From the NCBI GenBank assembly GCA_937900065.1, contig CALCDS010000015.1, positions 1 through 7,915 on the forward strand: a stretch of 7,915 bases of DNA, given 5' to 3'. Positions 1 through 6,055 of the stretch are shown here, one piece after another. This DNA comes from an uncultured Clostridiaceae bacterium. Lineage in GTDB: Bacteria > Bacillota > Clostridia > Clostridiales > Oxobacteraceae. The first letter of the stretch is position 1; each line of letters begins with the position of its first letter. Both the position numbers and the translations under genes were made by a program. The notes beneath the pieces are model-generated. The model saw nothing but the letters and a program-made list of their open reading frames with translations. It had not been told where the DNA came from and did no database searches.

Positions 1-398
1 GAAAGAATGATAAGCGTCTGTGTATTACCATATTGCTGAATTTTTCCAACCAGTATTTCTAAGTCGGACATTTCTTTAAGTATTACTTTGATTACCATTG
101 AAAATACGCCGGTTACATGATAACATTCTACTATAGAATTATTATCATTTACAAAATCAAGGAAATCTTTTCTCTTATTGGATTTTAGCGTAATACTGAT
201 AATGGCTTTTATATTCATGCCAAGCTTTTTAGAGTCAATAATTGCCTGATATCCTGTGATAACGCCTGTATCTTCAAGTTTTTTGATACGCTCTGCAACA
301 GCAGGAGGGGTTAATGAAACTATTTGTGCTAATTTTTTTATTGAAGTTCTTCCATTATTTTGGAGCTGCTTAATAATCTGATAATCAATCGTATCCAT
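1..398 (-). CDS. Lrp/AsnC-family transcriptional regulator (3' end cut by window edge)
   Basis: This is a leucine-responsive-protein type DNA-binding regulator, which usually senses an amino acid or related small molecule. The 132 visible codons read open from an ATG at 398-396 to the window edge; the family is usually about 150 residues, so roughly 20 C-terminal residues are missing. Residues 1-50 form the AsnC-type winged helix-turn-helix (MDTIDYQIIKQLQNNGRTSI, then a KKLAQIVSLTPPAVAERIKKL recognition region broken here as KKLAQIVS / LTPPAVAERIKKL, then GVITGYQA). From about residue 62 the RAM ligand-binding/oligomerisation domain begins, with ECYHVTGVFSMVIKV matching the family's Y-x-V-T-G strand, although the usual acidic residue after TG is not kept. 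The start is supported by GGAGG at 410-406, seven bases upstream. It is divergent from the PucR-type gene and shares its control region. Its ligand is unknown, and nothing ties it firmly to the operon on the other strand. Confidence 0.9.
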   Translation of the reverse strand, partial: MDTIDYQIIKQLQNNGRTSIKKLAQIVSLTPPAVAERIKKLEDTGVITGYQAIIDSKKLGMNIKAIISITLKSNKRKDFLDFVNDNNSIVECYHVTGVFSMVIKVILKEMSDLEILVGKIQQYGNTQTLIIL

Positions 399-605
399 TT
401 TGATGCCTCCATATATACGCATGAAACTCGAAGAAAAAATAATAAATAAAATTAGAAGATTCAATTTATATGATAAAGCGTATAATATTTTTTTTTAAAA
501 GTCAAACGCATCTTTATTAAAGATTTGGATATTAAACTGCTTGATATTTGCTGAAATAGATAGGAATATACATATTGGATAAATGAGTGGGGGAGATAAA
601 AAAAT
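399..605. promoter_or_regulatory. Divergent intergenic control region between the Lrp-type and PucR-type genes
   Basis: This AT-rich stretch contains no plausible gene and must carry the start signals for both divergent genes. On the minus strand TTGACT (505-500) lies 17 bases from TACGCT (482-477), a weak sigma-A-like candidate for the Lrp-type gene, separated by a run of nine A. On the plus strand TATAAT occurs at 481-486 but has no convincing -35 partner. A perfect palindrome sits at 510-524. The heptamer TTGGATA occurs twice, at 525-531 and 575-581. GGGGGAG at 589-595 is the ribosome binding site of the PucR-type gene. Exact promoters are uncertain. Confidence 0.5.
510..524. promoter_or_regulatory. 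15-bp palindrome, candidate operator
   Basis: The bases ATCTTTA-T-TAAAGAT form a perfect inverted repeat of seven-base arms around one central base, halfway between the divergent starts. Its size and symmetry suit a dimeric regulator, either the Lrp-type protein (autoregulation is common in that family) or the PucR-type protein. The region is AT-rich, so chance is a real alternative; no second copy was noticed in the window. Confidence 0.3.
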
Positions 606-1829
606 ATGTTAACGGTTAAAGAAGCCTTAAAAATAGGAGGGCTTAGAAACGCAAAAGTCATAGCAGGCATGGGCGGACTTAACAGAATTATAAAATATGT
701 AACTGTAATGGAAGTGCCTGACATCGGTCAGTGGCTTAAGGGTGATGATTTTATAATAACGAGCTTTTATGCTATAAAAGATAACACCGAAGCACAGTGT
801 AAACTTATAACGGAGCTGAAAAGGCTAAATTCAGCAGCTATAGCTGTTAAAACAGAAAGGTTCATTGAAAAAATATCTGCTGAAGTCATAGAAGTAGCAA
901 ATCGAGAGAATTTCCCCGTAATAGAGATACCTAAAGATGTTACATATATTGATATCATAACTCCTCTTATGCAGCGCTTATTTCAGATAAAAGATCACTC
1001 ACGCATGGTGGAAGAATATATCAATGATATAATATTTCATGCATATAGAACAAAGGACTCGATAATAGAAAGAGGCAAAACACTGGGATATGATATAGAA
1101 AAAGGTTATTTCATTATTATGTCAATTCATATAGATAATTTTGAGAGCATTGCAAAAAAGTACAAATATAATGAATTCAAATTAAATTTAATTAAGGAAG
1201 AATTGTATAAACTAATCTATAAAATAGCTGAAGAGTTCAAGGAAAGAGCCGGAATGATTGACTATCTAATGGTAAGAAGCAGTAGCAGTATTGAACTGCT
1301 TTTGCAGGGAATCAATGAACAAATAATTCAAAAATATGGAGATGAAATTTTAAGATCTATAATATATCGTTCTTCACTTTGTTTCAAAGACATCAATATT
1401 ATCATAGGCATCGGCAATATAGGAGAAGGTCCGGAAGGCATTGAAAAGGGATATGAAGAGGCAAATTCTGCAATAAGGTTTGGAAAAATTGTAAAGAAAG
1501 ATAGAAAATATTATAAATATGATGACATGGCTATTTTCAATATTATATTTGATAAATGCAGCGATAACATTAAATACCTGGTTGATTCAACTCTCGGAAA
1601 GATCAAAAATGATGATAAAATGGTGTCTACATTGATTGCTTATTTCAATAATAATGAAGATATAAATTTGGCAAGTCAAGAATTATGCATACATAAAAAT
1701 ACATTAAAATATAGATTAAACAATATAAAATCCATGACAAACCTTGATATAAAAAATATAGATGATAAATTTAAATTATACCTTGGCACCATAGCCTATA
1801 ATATAATGTCAGAAGAGACAAATAAATGA
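606..1829 (+). CDS. PucR/CdaR-family transcriptional regulator
   Basis: A 407-residue regulator of the PucR type, a family that usually activates catabolic genes (for example purine catabolism by PucR in Bacillus, sugar-acid use by CdaR). Residues about 4-122 are the PucR N-terminal domain (VKEALKIGGLRNAKVIAG, VTVMEVPDIGQWLKGDDFI, NFPVIEIP). Residues about 165-295 form the degenerate GGDEF-like middle domain, with IGIGNIGEGPEGIEKGYEEA near its end. Residues about 345-400 are the PucR-type helix-turn-helix (NLASQELCIHKNTLKYRLNNI). It is shorter than Bacillus PucR (about 530). The ATG at 606 follows GGGGGAG at 589-595. It lies directly upstream of, and in line with, the hydrolase/dihydroorotase/PyrK/PyrD genes, so I infer that it controls them and perhaps the transporter pair, probably in response to orotate or a breakdown product. 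The effector cannot be read from sequence. Confidence 0.93.
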   Translation: MLTVKEALKIGGLRNAKVIAGMGGLNRIIKYVTVMEVPDIGQWLKGDDFIITSFYAIKDNTEAQCKLITELKRLNSAAIAVKTERFIEKISAEVIEVANRENFPVIEIPKDVTYIDIITPLMQRLFQIKDHSRMVEEYINDIIFHAYRTKDSIIERGKTLGYDIEKGYFIIMSIHIDNFESIAKKYKYNEFKLNLIKEELYKLIYKIAEEFKERAGMIDYLMVRSSSSIELLLQGINEQIIQKYGDEILRSIIYRSSLCFKDINIIIGIGNIGEGPEGIEKGYEEANSAIRFGKIVKKDRKYYKYDDMAIFNIIFDKCSDNIKYLVDSTLGKIKNDDKMVSTLIAYFNNNEDINLASQELCIHKNTLKYRLNNIKSMTNLDIKNIDDKFKLYLGTIAYNIMSEETNK

Positions 1830-1860
1830 TCAAATATTTATATTTATAGCCAAAGGGATA

Positions 1861-1927
1861 TCAGTCTATTTTACAGAATGTATAAAATTATTAGAATATA
1901 TGTTCTGCAAAATAGACTGATTTTTTT
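1861..1927 (+). terminator. Long intrinsic terminator/attenuator hairpin
   Basis: The 18-base arm TCAGTCTATTTTACAGAA (1861-1878) is matched by TTCTGCAAAATAGACTGA (1903-1920), with only one mismatch (A against C). As RNA the stem continues inward through two G-U wobbles (1879-1880 with 1901-1902) and four A-U pairs (1881-1884 with 1897-1900), giving about 24 base pairs and a 12-base loop. Seven T follow immediately (1921-1927). This is the form of a Rho-independent terminator, although low in GC. It would end the PucR-type transcript or attenuate read-through into the operon: only three bases separate the T run from the hydrolase ribosome binding site. Confidence 0.75.
1870..1897 (+). promoter_or_regulatory. 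Candidate sigma-A promoter of the catabolic operon, inside the hairpin
   Basis: TTTACA (1870-1875, five of six matches to the -35 consensus) is followed after 16 bases by TAGAAT (1892-1897, five of six to the -10 consensus). Transcription would begin near 1904, inside the right arm of the inverted repeat, giving a leader of about 40 bases. The -35 lies in the left arm and the start site in the right arm, so the repeat could also serve as a pair of operator half-sites. The prediction rests on sequence match only. Confidence 0.4.
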
Positions 1928-1930
1928 CTT

Positions 1931-1946
1931 GGGAGATGGTTTTATG
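1931..1946 (+). promoter_or_regulatory. Ribosome binding site deciding the hydrolase start at 1944
   Basis: GGGAG at 1931-1935 lies eight bases before the ATG at 1944. The in-frame ATG at 1878 has no such site and sits inside the terminator hairpin, so the 22 extra residues it would add (a hydrophobic stretch unlike the family) are rejected. Confidence 0.8.
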
Positions 1947-3161
1947 GATAGCTTATCTGATGTGTCTTTTTTAAATAGTTTATTTGAACGATTTTATCCA
2001 ATAGGCAGCTGTGAAAATGGCGGAGTAACAAGGCTTGGATATGGTCCTGAAGAAAACAAAATGCACAATATGTTAAAAGATATTTCAAAAGGATTAGGCT
2101 TTAAAGTAGAAACAGATAGTGCAGGAAATAGTTTTGTGGGCATAGGAGATGCAAAATATGAAAAATATCATATTATAGGTTCACATCTGGACTCTGTGCC
2201 AAGTGGCGGAAGATATGACGGTGTATGTGGAGTTTTATCTGGACTTCTCGTACTGAATTGGATAAAAAAATACAACTTAAAAATACCTGTGAAAGTTGTA
2301 GCATTTAGATGCGAAGAGTCAAGTGCATTTGGCAGAGCAACAATAGGAAGCAGCTTATCAACCGGATCAATTAAAGATAGTGAACTTGCAAAACTGAAGA
2401 ATGTTAATGGAGAAAGTCTTTTAGATGTGTTTGAGAAATATGGTTATTCTCCGGAACCGTATATAATGCAAAATGTAATTGATTATATAGAATTACATAT
2501 AGAACAGGGAAGAGTACTTTGGGAAAAAGGCATGGATATAGGAATAGTTACATCCATAGCAGCACCTAGGCGATATAGGTTAAATATTTTAGGCAGGCAG
2601 GACCATTCCGGTGCAACTCCAATGTATATGAGAAAGGATGCGCTCTGCGCTGCAGCTGAAGTCATATCTTTAGTTGAAGAATTGGGTAAAAAAGAGTCTG
2701 TGCACTCTACAGTTGCTACGGTTGGAATAATAAAGGAAAAACCTAATGTAATGAACGTCGTTCCCGGATTTGTAGAACTTGGAATAGACATCAGGGGCAT
2801 AGATAAAGATAGCATAAACCGTGTACTAGATGGGCTCAAAAAAGATACTGACAACATCATGAAAAGAAGGGGGATCGATTATGAATTTCAAAAAATATCA
2901 TCATCTGATCCTGTTACTTTAGACCGCAGCGTTATAGAGAGCTTAAAAAGGGCAGCGAAAAAGTTGAATATAGATTTTGTTGAAATGCCAAGCGGAGCTG
3001 GGCATGATGCTATGGAAATGGCTAATATTACAAAAGCCGGAATGATATTTATACCATGCAAAGAAGGAATAAGCCATAATATACATGAAAAAGCAGATCT
3101 GGATAAAGTCATAGAAGGTTCAAAGATTATACTAGAATATTTAAAGGAGGAATCTTTATGA
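1944..3161 (+). CDS. M20-family N-carbamoyl-amino-acid amidohydrolase, probable N-carbamoyl-L-aspartate hydrolase (ureidosuccinase)
   Basis: A 405-residue cytoplasmic metal-dependent hydrolase of the allantoate amidohydrolase / beta-ureidopropionase / N-carbamoyl-amino-acid hydrolase group, a normal length for it. The di-metal ligands are in place: H81 (GSHLDSVPSGG), D92 (GRYDG), E125 with general base E124 (FRCEES), H185 (ELHIEQG) and H378 (GISHN). The lid/dimer domain shows H221 in QDHSGATPM, R230 before KDAL, N271 in NVMNVVPG and R284 in IDIRG. SGAGHDAMEMA (350-360) is also typical. Such enzymes hydrolyse a carbamoyl group to CO2 and ammonia. Its substrate is inferred from the neighbours: the overlapping dihydroorotase (ATGA, 3158-3161) would produce N-carbamoyl-L-aspartate, so aspartate is the expected product. 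Automated annotation would probably say allantoate amidohydrolase or beta-ureidopropionase. The family is certain; the substrate is moderately sure. Confidence 0.9.
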   Translation: MDSLSDVSFLNSLFERFYPIGSCENGGVTRLGYGPEENKMHNMLKDISKGLGFKVETDSAGNSFVGIGDAKYEKYHIIGSHLDSVPSGGRYDGVCGVLSGLLVLNWIKKYNLKIPVKVVAFRCEESSAFGRATIGSSLSTGSIKDSELAKLKNVNGESLLDVFEKYGYSPEPYIMQNVIDYIELHIEQGRVLWEKGMDIGIVTSIAAPRRYRLNILGRQDHSGATPMYMRKDALCAAAEVISLVEELGKKESVHSTVATVGIIKEKPNVMNVVPGFVELGIDIRGIDKDSINRVLDGLKKDTDNIMKRRGIDYEFQKISSSDPVTLDRSVIESLKRAAKKLNIDFVEMPSGAGHDAMEMANITKAGMIFIPCKEGISHNIHEKADLDKVIEGSKIILEYLKEESL

Positions 3162-4426
3162 TTCTTATTAAAGGCGGAAGGGCCATAGATCCTATGTCCA
3201 ATACTGATAAGGTTATGGATGTTTTAATAGATGGTGAAAAAATTACAAGAATATGCAAAGAAATTAAAGTAATCCCGGATGGCACCAATGTAATCGATGC
3301 TTCAAATTGTATAGTAGCACCGGGTCTTATCGATGTTCACAGCCATTTTAGGGATCCCGGTTTTACATATAAGGAAGATATACTGACAGGAGCTAACTGT
3401 GCTGCCAGAGGCGGTTATACAACAGTGGTATGCATGGCAAATACAAAACCTGCTGTAGATAATATTGAGACACTGAAATACATACTGGATAAAGCCAAAG
3501 GCGCAAAAATTGAAGTGCTGCAGACAGGTTCGATAACAAAGGGCTTAAACGGCCGTGAACTCACAGATATGGAAGAGCTTAAAAAGAATGGTGCAGTAGG
3601 ATTTTCAGATGATGGAAAACCAATAATGGATTCCAGTATTGCTATTCGGGCTATGAATATGGCAAGAAAACTTAATGTGCCTTTGAGTTTCCATGAAGAA
3701 GATCCTTCTCTCATTGCGGAAAATGGTATAAACAAAGGTGTGGTGGCTAAGAAGTTAAATCTCACAGGATCTCCGCATGAGGCAGAAAATGTGCTTGTGG
3801 CAAGGGATGCGATACTCGCTATTTCTACAGGGGCAAAGGTAAACATACAACATATAAGTTCCGCACTTTCTGTTGAAATAGTAAGATGGGCTAAAAAAAT
3901 GGGTGCTGATATAACAGCGGAGGTCACTCCCCATCACTTCAGTTTGAATGAAAATGCAGTATTAAAATATGGTGCAAATGCAAAGATGAATCCGCCACTT
4001 AGAACTGAAAAAGACAGGCTCAGTATATTAGAAGGGCTTAAAGATGGAACTTTGAACATAATTGCAACTGACCATGCTCCTCATGCAAAAGAAGAAAAAG
4101 AAAAGGAGATGAGAACGGCGCCGAGTGGAATAATAGGCCTTGAAACAGCATTATCTTTAGGCATTACAAATCTTGTATTGCCAGGCATACTCACGATTAT
4201 GCAACTTATCGAAAAGATGACTGTAAATCCTGCAAAACTTTATGGCCTGAATAAGGGTTATATAAAGGAAGGAAGCCAGGCAGACATTGTAATCTTTGAT
4301 GCTGGGGAGGAATGGATTGTAGATAAGTTTGTGTCTAAATCTTCTAATTCTCCATTTAAGGGAATGAAACTCCACGGTAAAGTAAAGAAGACAATATATA
4401 AAGGAGATATAGTATATGAAGGTTAG
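3158..4426 (+). CDS. pyrC: Dihydroorotase, type I (probably acting in orotate breakdown)
   Basis: A 422-residue amidohydrolase interconverting dihydroorotate and N-carbamoyl-L-aspartate in the cytoplasm. The zinc-site residues of type I dihydroorotases are all visible: H61 and H63 in DVHSHFRDPG, D152 in GFSDDGKP, H179 in SFHEED, H232 in QHISS, and D305 in IIATDHAPH. Substrate-binding R65, N95 (CMANTKP) and N278 (MNPPLR) are also present. The bridging aspartate in SDDG, in place of a carbamylated lysine, together with the FRDPGFTYKEDI signature, argues against allantoinase or hydantoinase. GGAGG (3146-3150) lies seven bases before the ATG, and the gene overlaps the hydrolase stop by four bases. 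In synthesis the enzyme closes the ring; beside a carbamoyl hydrolase it more likely runs toward ring opening. Symbol given for the family; it need not be the biosynthetic copy. Confidence 0.93.
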   Translation: MILIKGGRAIDPMSNTDKVMDVLIDGEKITRICKEIKVIPDGTNVIDASNCIVAPGLIDVHSHFRDPGFTYKEDILTGANCAARGGYTTVVCMANTKPAVDNIETLKYILDKAKGAKIEVLQTGSITKGLNGRELTDMEELKKNGAVGFSDDGKPIMDSSIAIRAMNMARKLNVPLSFHEEDPSLIAENGINKGVVAKKLNLTGSPHEAENVLVARDAILAISTGAKVNIQHISSALSVEIVRWAKKMGADITAEVTPHHFSLNENAVLKYGANAKMNPPLRTEKDRLSILEGLKDGTLNIIATDHAPHAKEEKEKEMRTAPSGIIGLETALSLGITNLVLPGILTIMQLIEKMTVNPAKLYGLNKGYIKEGSQADIVIFDAGEEWIVDKFVSKSSNSPFKGMKLHGKVKKTIYKGDIVYEG

Positions 4427-5153
4427 CACACATAGCATACTCTACAATAATGAAATAAAAAAAGGATATTTTTTAATGGGCTTTGAATGCAATACTTTAA
4501 AAAAAGCAGAGCCAGGGCAGTTTATAACAATTTCGGTGGATGGTATTGAAGCCAACATGCCTCTTAGAAGGCCGTTTACAATATATAAAATCAACAATAG
4601 CACTGTGGAGATATTGTATAAAGTAGTGGGCAAGGGTACAAAACTTTTTTCAACTTTAAAACCAGGTGATACTATAAACATACTTGGACCATTGGGCAAT
4701 AGCTTTAGGATGTTTGAAAACTCTAAAATAATCTTGCTGGGAAGAGGAGTTGGACTTGCATCTCTGGCATGTTTGGGAGATAGTTTGAAAAAGCTTGGCT
4801 GTGATATTACCGTGATTGCAAGTTTTAAAGATGAAAGCAGCAATATTATTGATGATTATATAAAATCTTTTTCAAACGATATCATTGTGGTAGAGGATGA
4901 AGACGGCACCAGCAGTTGCGACAATGTGAGAAAGATAATTGAGGGAATAAATCCGGATGTAATATACAGTTGCGGTTCAAAAAGACTATTGCGAATGCTG
5001 CAAAAGATGAAATATAAATCATATGTGACCCTGGAAGAAAGGATGGGGTGCGGCCTTGGCGCTTGCCTCACCTGTGCAATAAAAACTCCGTCAGGATATA
5101 AAAGAGTTTGTAAAGATGGGCCATGCTTTGATGTAATGGAGGTGATCATATGA
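4416..5153 (+). CDS. pyrK: Dihydroorotate dehydrogenase B electron-transfer subunit (PyrK type)
   Basis: A 245-residue FAD and [2Fe-2S] protein that passes electrons between NAD(H) and the FMN-containing PyrD partner. The N-terminal half is a ferredoxin-reductase-like barrel with the FAD motif MPLRRPFTIY (about 48-57). The nucleotide-binding segment is LLGRGVGLASL (107-117). The C-terminal cluster motif is C212-x4-C217-x2-C220-x11-C232, within ERMGCGLGACLTC and YKRVCKDGP. Length is normal. The nucleotide loop departs from the usual GGGxGxAP pattern (R110, S116), which may affect the electron donor. The start at 4416 lies within the dihydroorotase gene (11-base overlap) with GGAG at 4403-4406 upstream, and the stop overlaps the next ATG by four bases, so translation is probably coupled. 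In a breakdown pathway electrons would flow from NADH toward orotate. Confidence 0.9.
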   Translation: MKVSTHSILYNNEIKKGYFLMGFECNTLKKAEPGQFITISVDGIEANMPLRRPFTIYKINNSTVEILYKVVGKGTKLFSTLKPGDTINILGPLGNSFRMFENSKIILLGRGVGLASLACLGDSLKKLGCDITVIASFKDESSNIIDDYIKSFSNDIIVVEDEDGTSSCDNVRKIIEGINPDVIYSCGSKRLLRMLQKMKYKSYVTLEERMGCGLGACLTCAIKTPSGYKRVCKDGPCFDVMEVII

Positions 5154-6055
5154 ATCTATCTGTAAATATAGGGTCGCTGAAATTACGCAATCCGGTCATG
5201 AATGCTTCAGGGACTTTCGGACTCTATGATTATAAGGATGTTATAGATTTTAGTAAACTGGGGGCTGTCGTCAGCAAAAGTGTAACATTGGATCCCAGAC
5301 AAGGGAATCCACCTCCGAGGATTGCTGAAGTTCAATCCGGCATACTAAATGCAGTAGGCATACAGAATGATGGAGCATTAGATTTTGTCAAGAATAAACT
5401 GCCTAAAATGAAAGATATAGATGTAAATCTTATTGTAAGCGTCTCAAACCTTAAGGTGGCAGATTACAAAAAATCTACAGAGATTCTGGAAAGTGCAAAC
5501 GGTATAGCAGCATATGAAGTTAATGTTTCATGCCCTAACTTGGAAACAGGAGGAACGGCATTTGGCATGTCATGTCAAGAAACATATAACGTGGTAAAAA
5601 GTGTTAAGGATGTTGCAACAAGGCCCGTAATTGTAAAACTGAGCCCCAATGTTACCGATATAGTTGAAATTGCTAAATATGCAGTTGATGCAGGCGCTGA
5701 TGCGCTTACTGTTGCCAATACCTATATAGGTATGGCCGTGGATCTTAAAACAAGAAGACCTAAACTTGGCAATATAACCGGAGGGCTCTCAGGCCCGGCA
5801 ATAAAACCATTAACAATGAGACTTGTATATGCAATAAAAAAAGCCATTGATATTCCTATAATAGCTTCAGGCGGAATTATGACAGCAGAAGATGCTCTGG
5901 AGTATCTTATGATTGGAGCCTCTGCCGTACAGGTTGGAACAATGAATTTCACAAGACCTGACATTATGGTAGATATAATTGAAGGAATAAAAGAGTTTAT
6001 GTTAAATGAAAAAATGCAGGATATAAATGATTTTATCGGTTCCCTAAGCATATAA
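5150..6055 (+). CDS. pyrD: Dihydroorotate dehydrogenase, class IB catalytic subunit (PyrD type)
   Basis: A 301-residue FMN-binding TIM-barrel enzyme that interconverts orotate and dihydroorotate. The class I hallmark, a catalytic cysteine, is C128 in NVSCPN. Other family segments are MNASGTFG (17-24), K43 in VSKSVTLDPRQGNPPPR, GILNAVGIQN (64-73), K163 in VKLSPN, VANTYIG (188-194), GGLSGPAIKP (211-220) and the FMN-phosphate segment ASGGI (239-243). The adjacent PyrK makes it the NAD-linked heterotetrameric class IB form. No N-terminal membrane segment is present, so it is soluble. An excellent ribosome binding site (GGAGGTGAT, 5138-5146) precedes the ATG, which overlaps the PyrK stop. It is the last gene of the four-gene overlapping run. 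I infer that it works as an orotate reductase here, because the operon lacks the later synthesis genes pyrE and pyrF. Confidence 0.94.
   Translation: MNLSVNIGSLKLRNPVMNASGTFGLYDYKDVIDFSKLGAVVSKSVTLDPRQGNPPPRIAEVQSGILNAVGIQNDGALDFVKNKLPKMKDIDVNLIVSVSNLKVADYKKSTEILESANGIAAYEVNVSCPNLETGGTAFGMSCQETYNVVKSVKDVATRPVIVKLSPNVTDIVEIAKYAVDAGADALTVANTYIGMAVDLKTRRPKLGNITGGLSGPAIKPLTMRLVYAIKKAIDIPIIASGGIMTAEDALEYLMIGASAVQVGTMNFTRPDIMVDIIEGIKEFMLNEKMQDINDFIGSLSI

Noticed and set aside
481..486. TATAAT as the -10 of the PucR-type gene
   Set aside because: No acceptable -35 hexamer lies 16-18 bases upstream and the leader would be about 115 bases; left undecided rather than called.
1878..1943. Upstream in-frame ATG that would lengthen the M20 hydrolase by 22 residues
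   Set aside because: It lies inside the terminator hairpin, has no ribosome binding site, and adds a hydrophobic stretch absent from the family; ATG 1944 has GGGAG at the right distance.
3415..3927. Open frame of 170 codons on the minus strand
   Set aside because: It is the antisense shadow of the dihydroorotase gene, with no ribosome binding site or recognisable domain.
1944..4426. Allantoin breakdown (allantoinase plus allantoate amidohydrolase)
   Set aside because: The second gene carries the dihydroorotase FRDPGFTYKEDI signature and a bridging Asp in SDDG, not allantoinase features, and PyrK/PyrD have no role in allantoin use.
3158..6055. Ordinary biosynthetic pyr operon
   Set aside because: No pyrB, pyrE, pyrF, carAB or PyrR-type leader accompanies the genes, and the first gene is a carbamoyl hydrolase that would destroy the synthesis intermediate. 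Kept as the main alternative.
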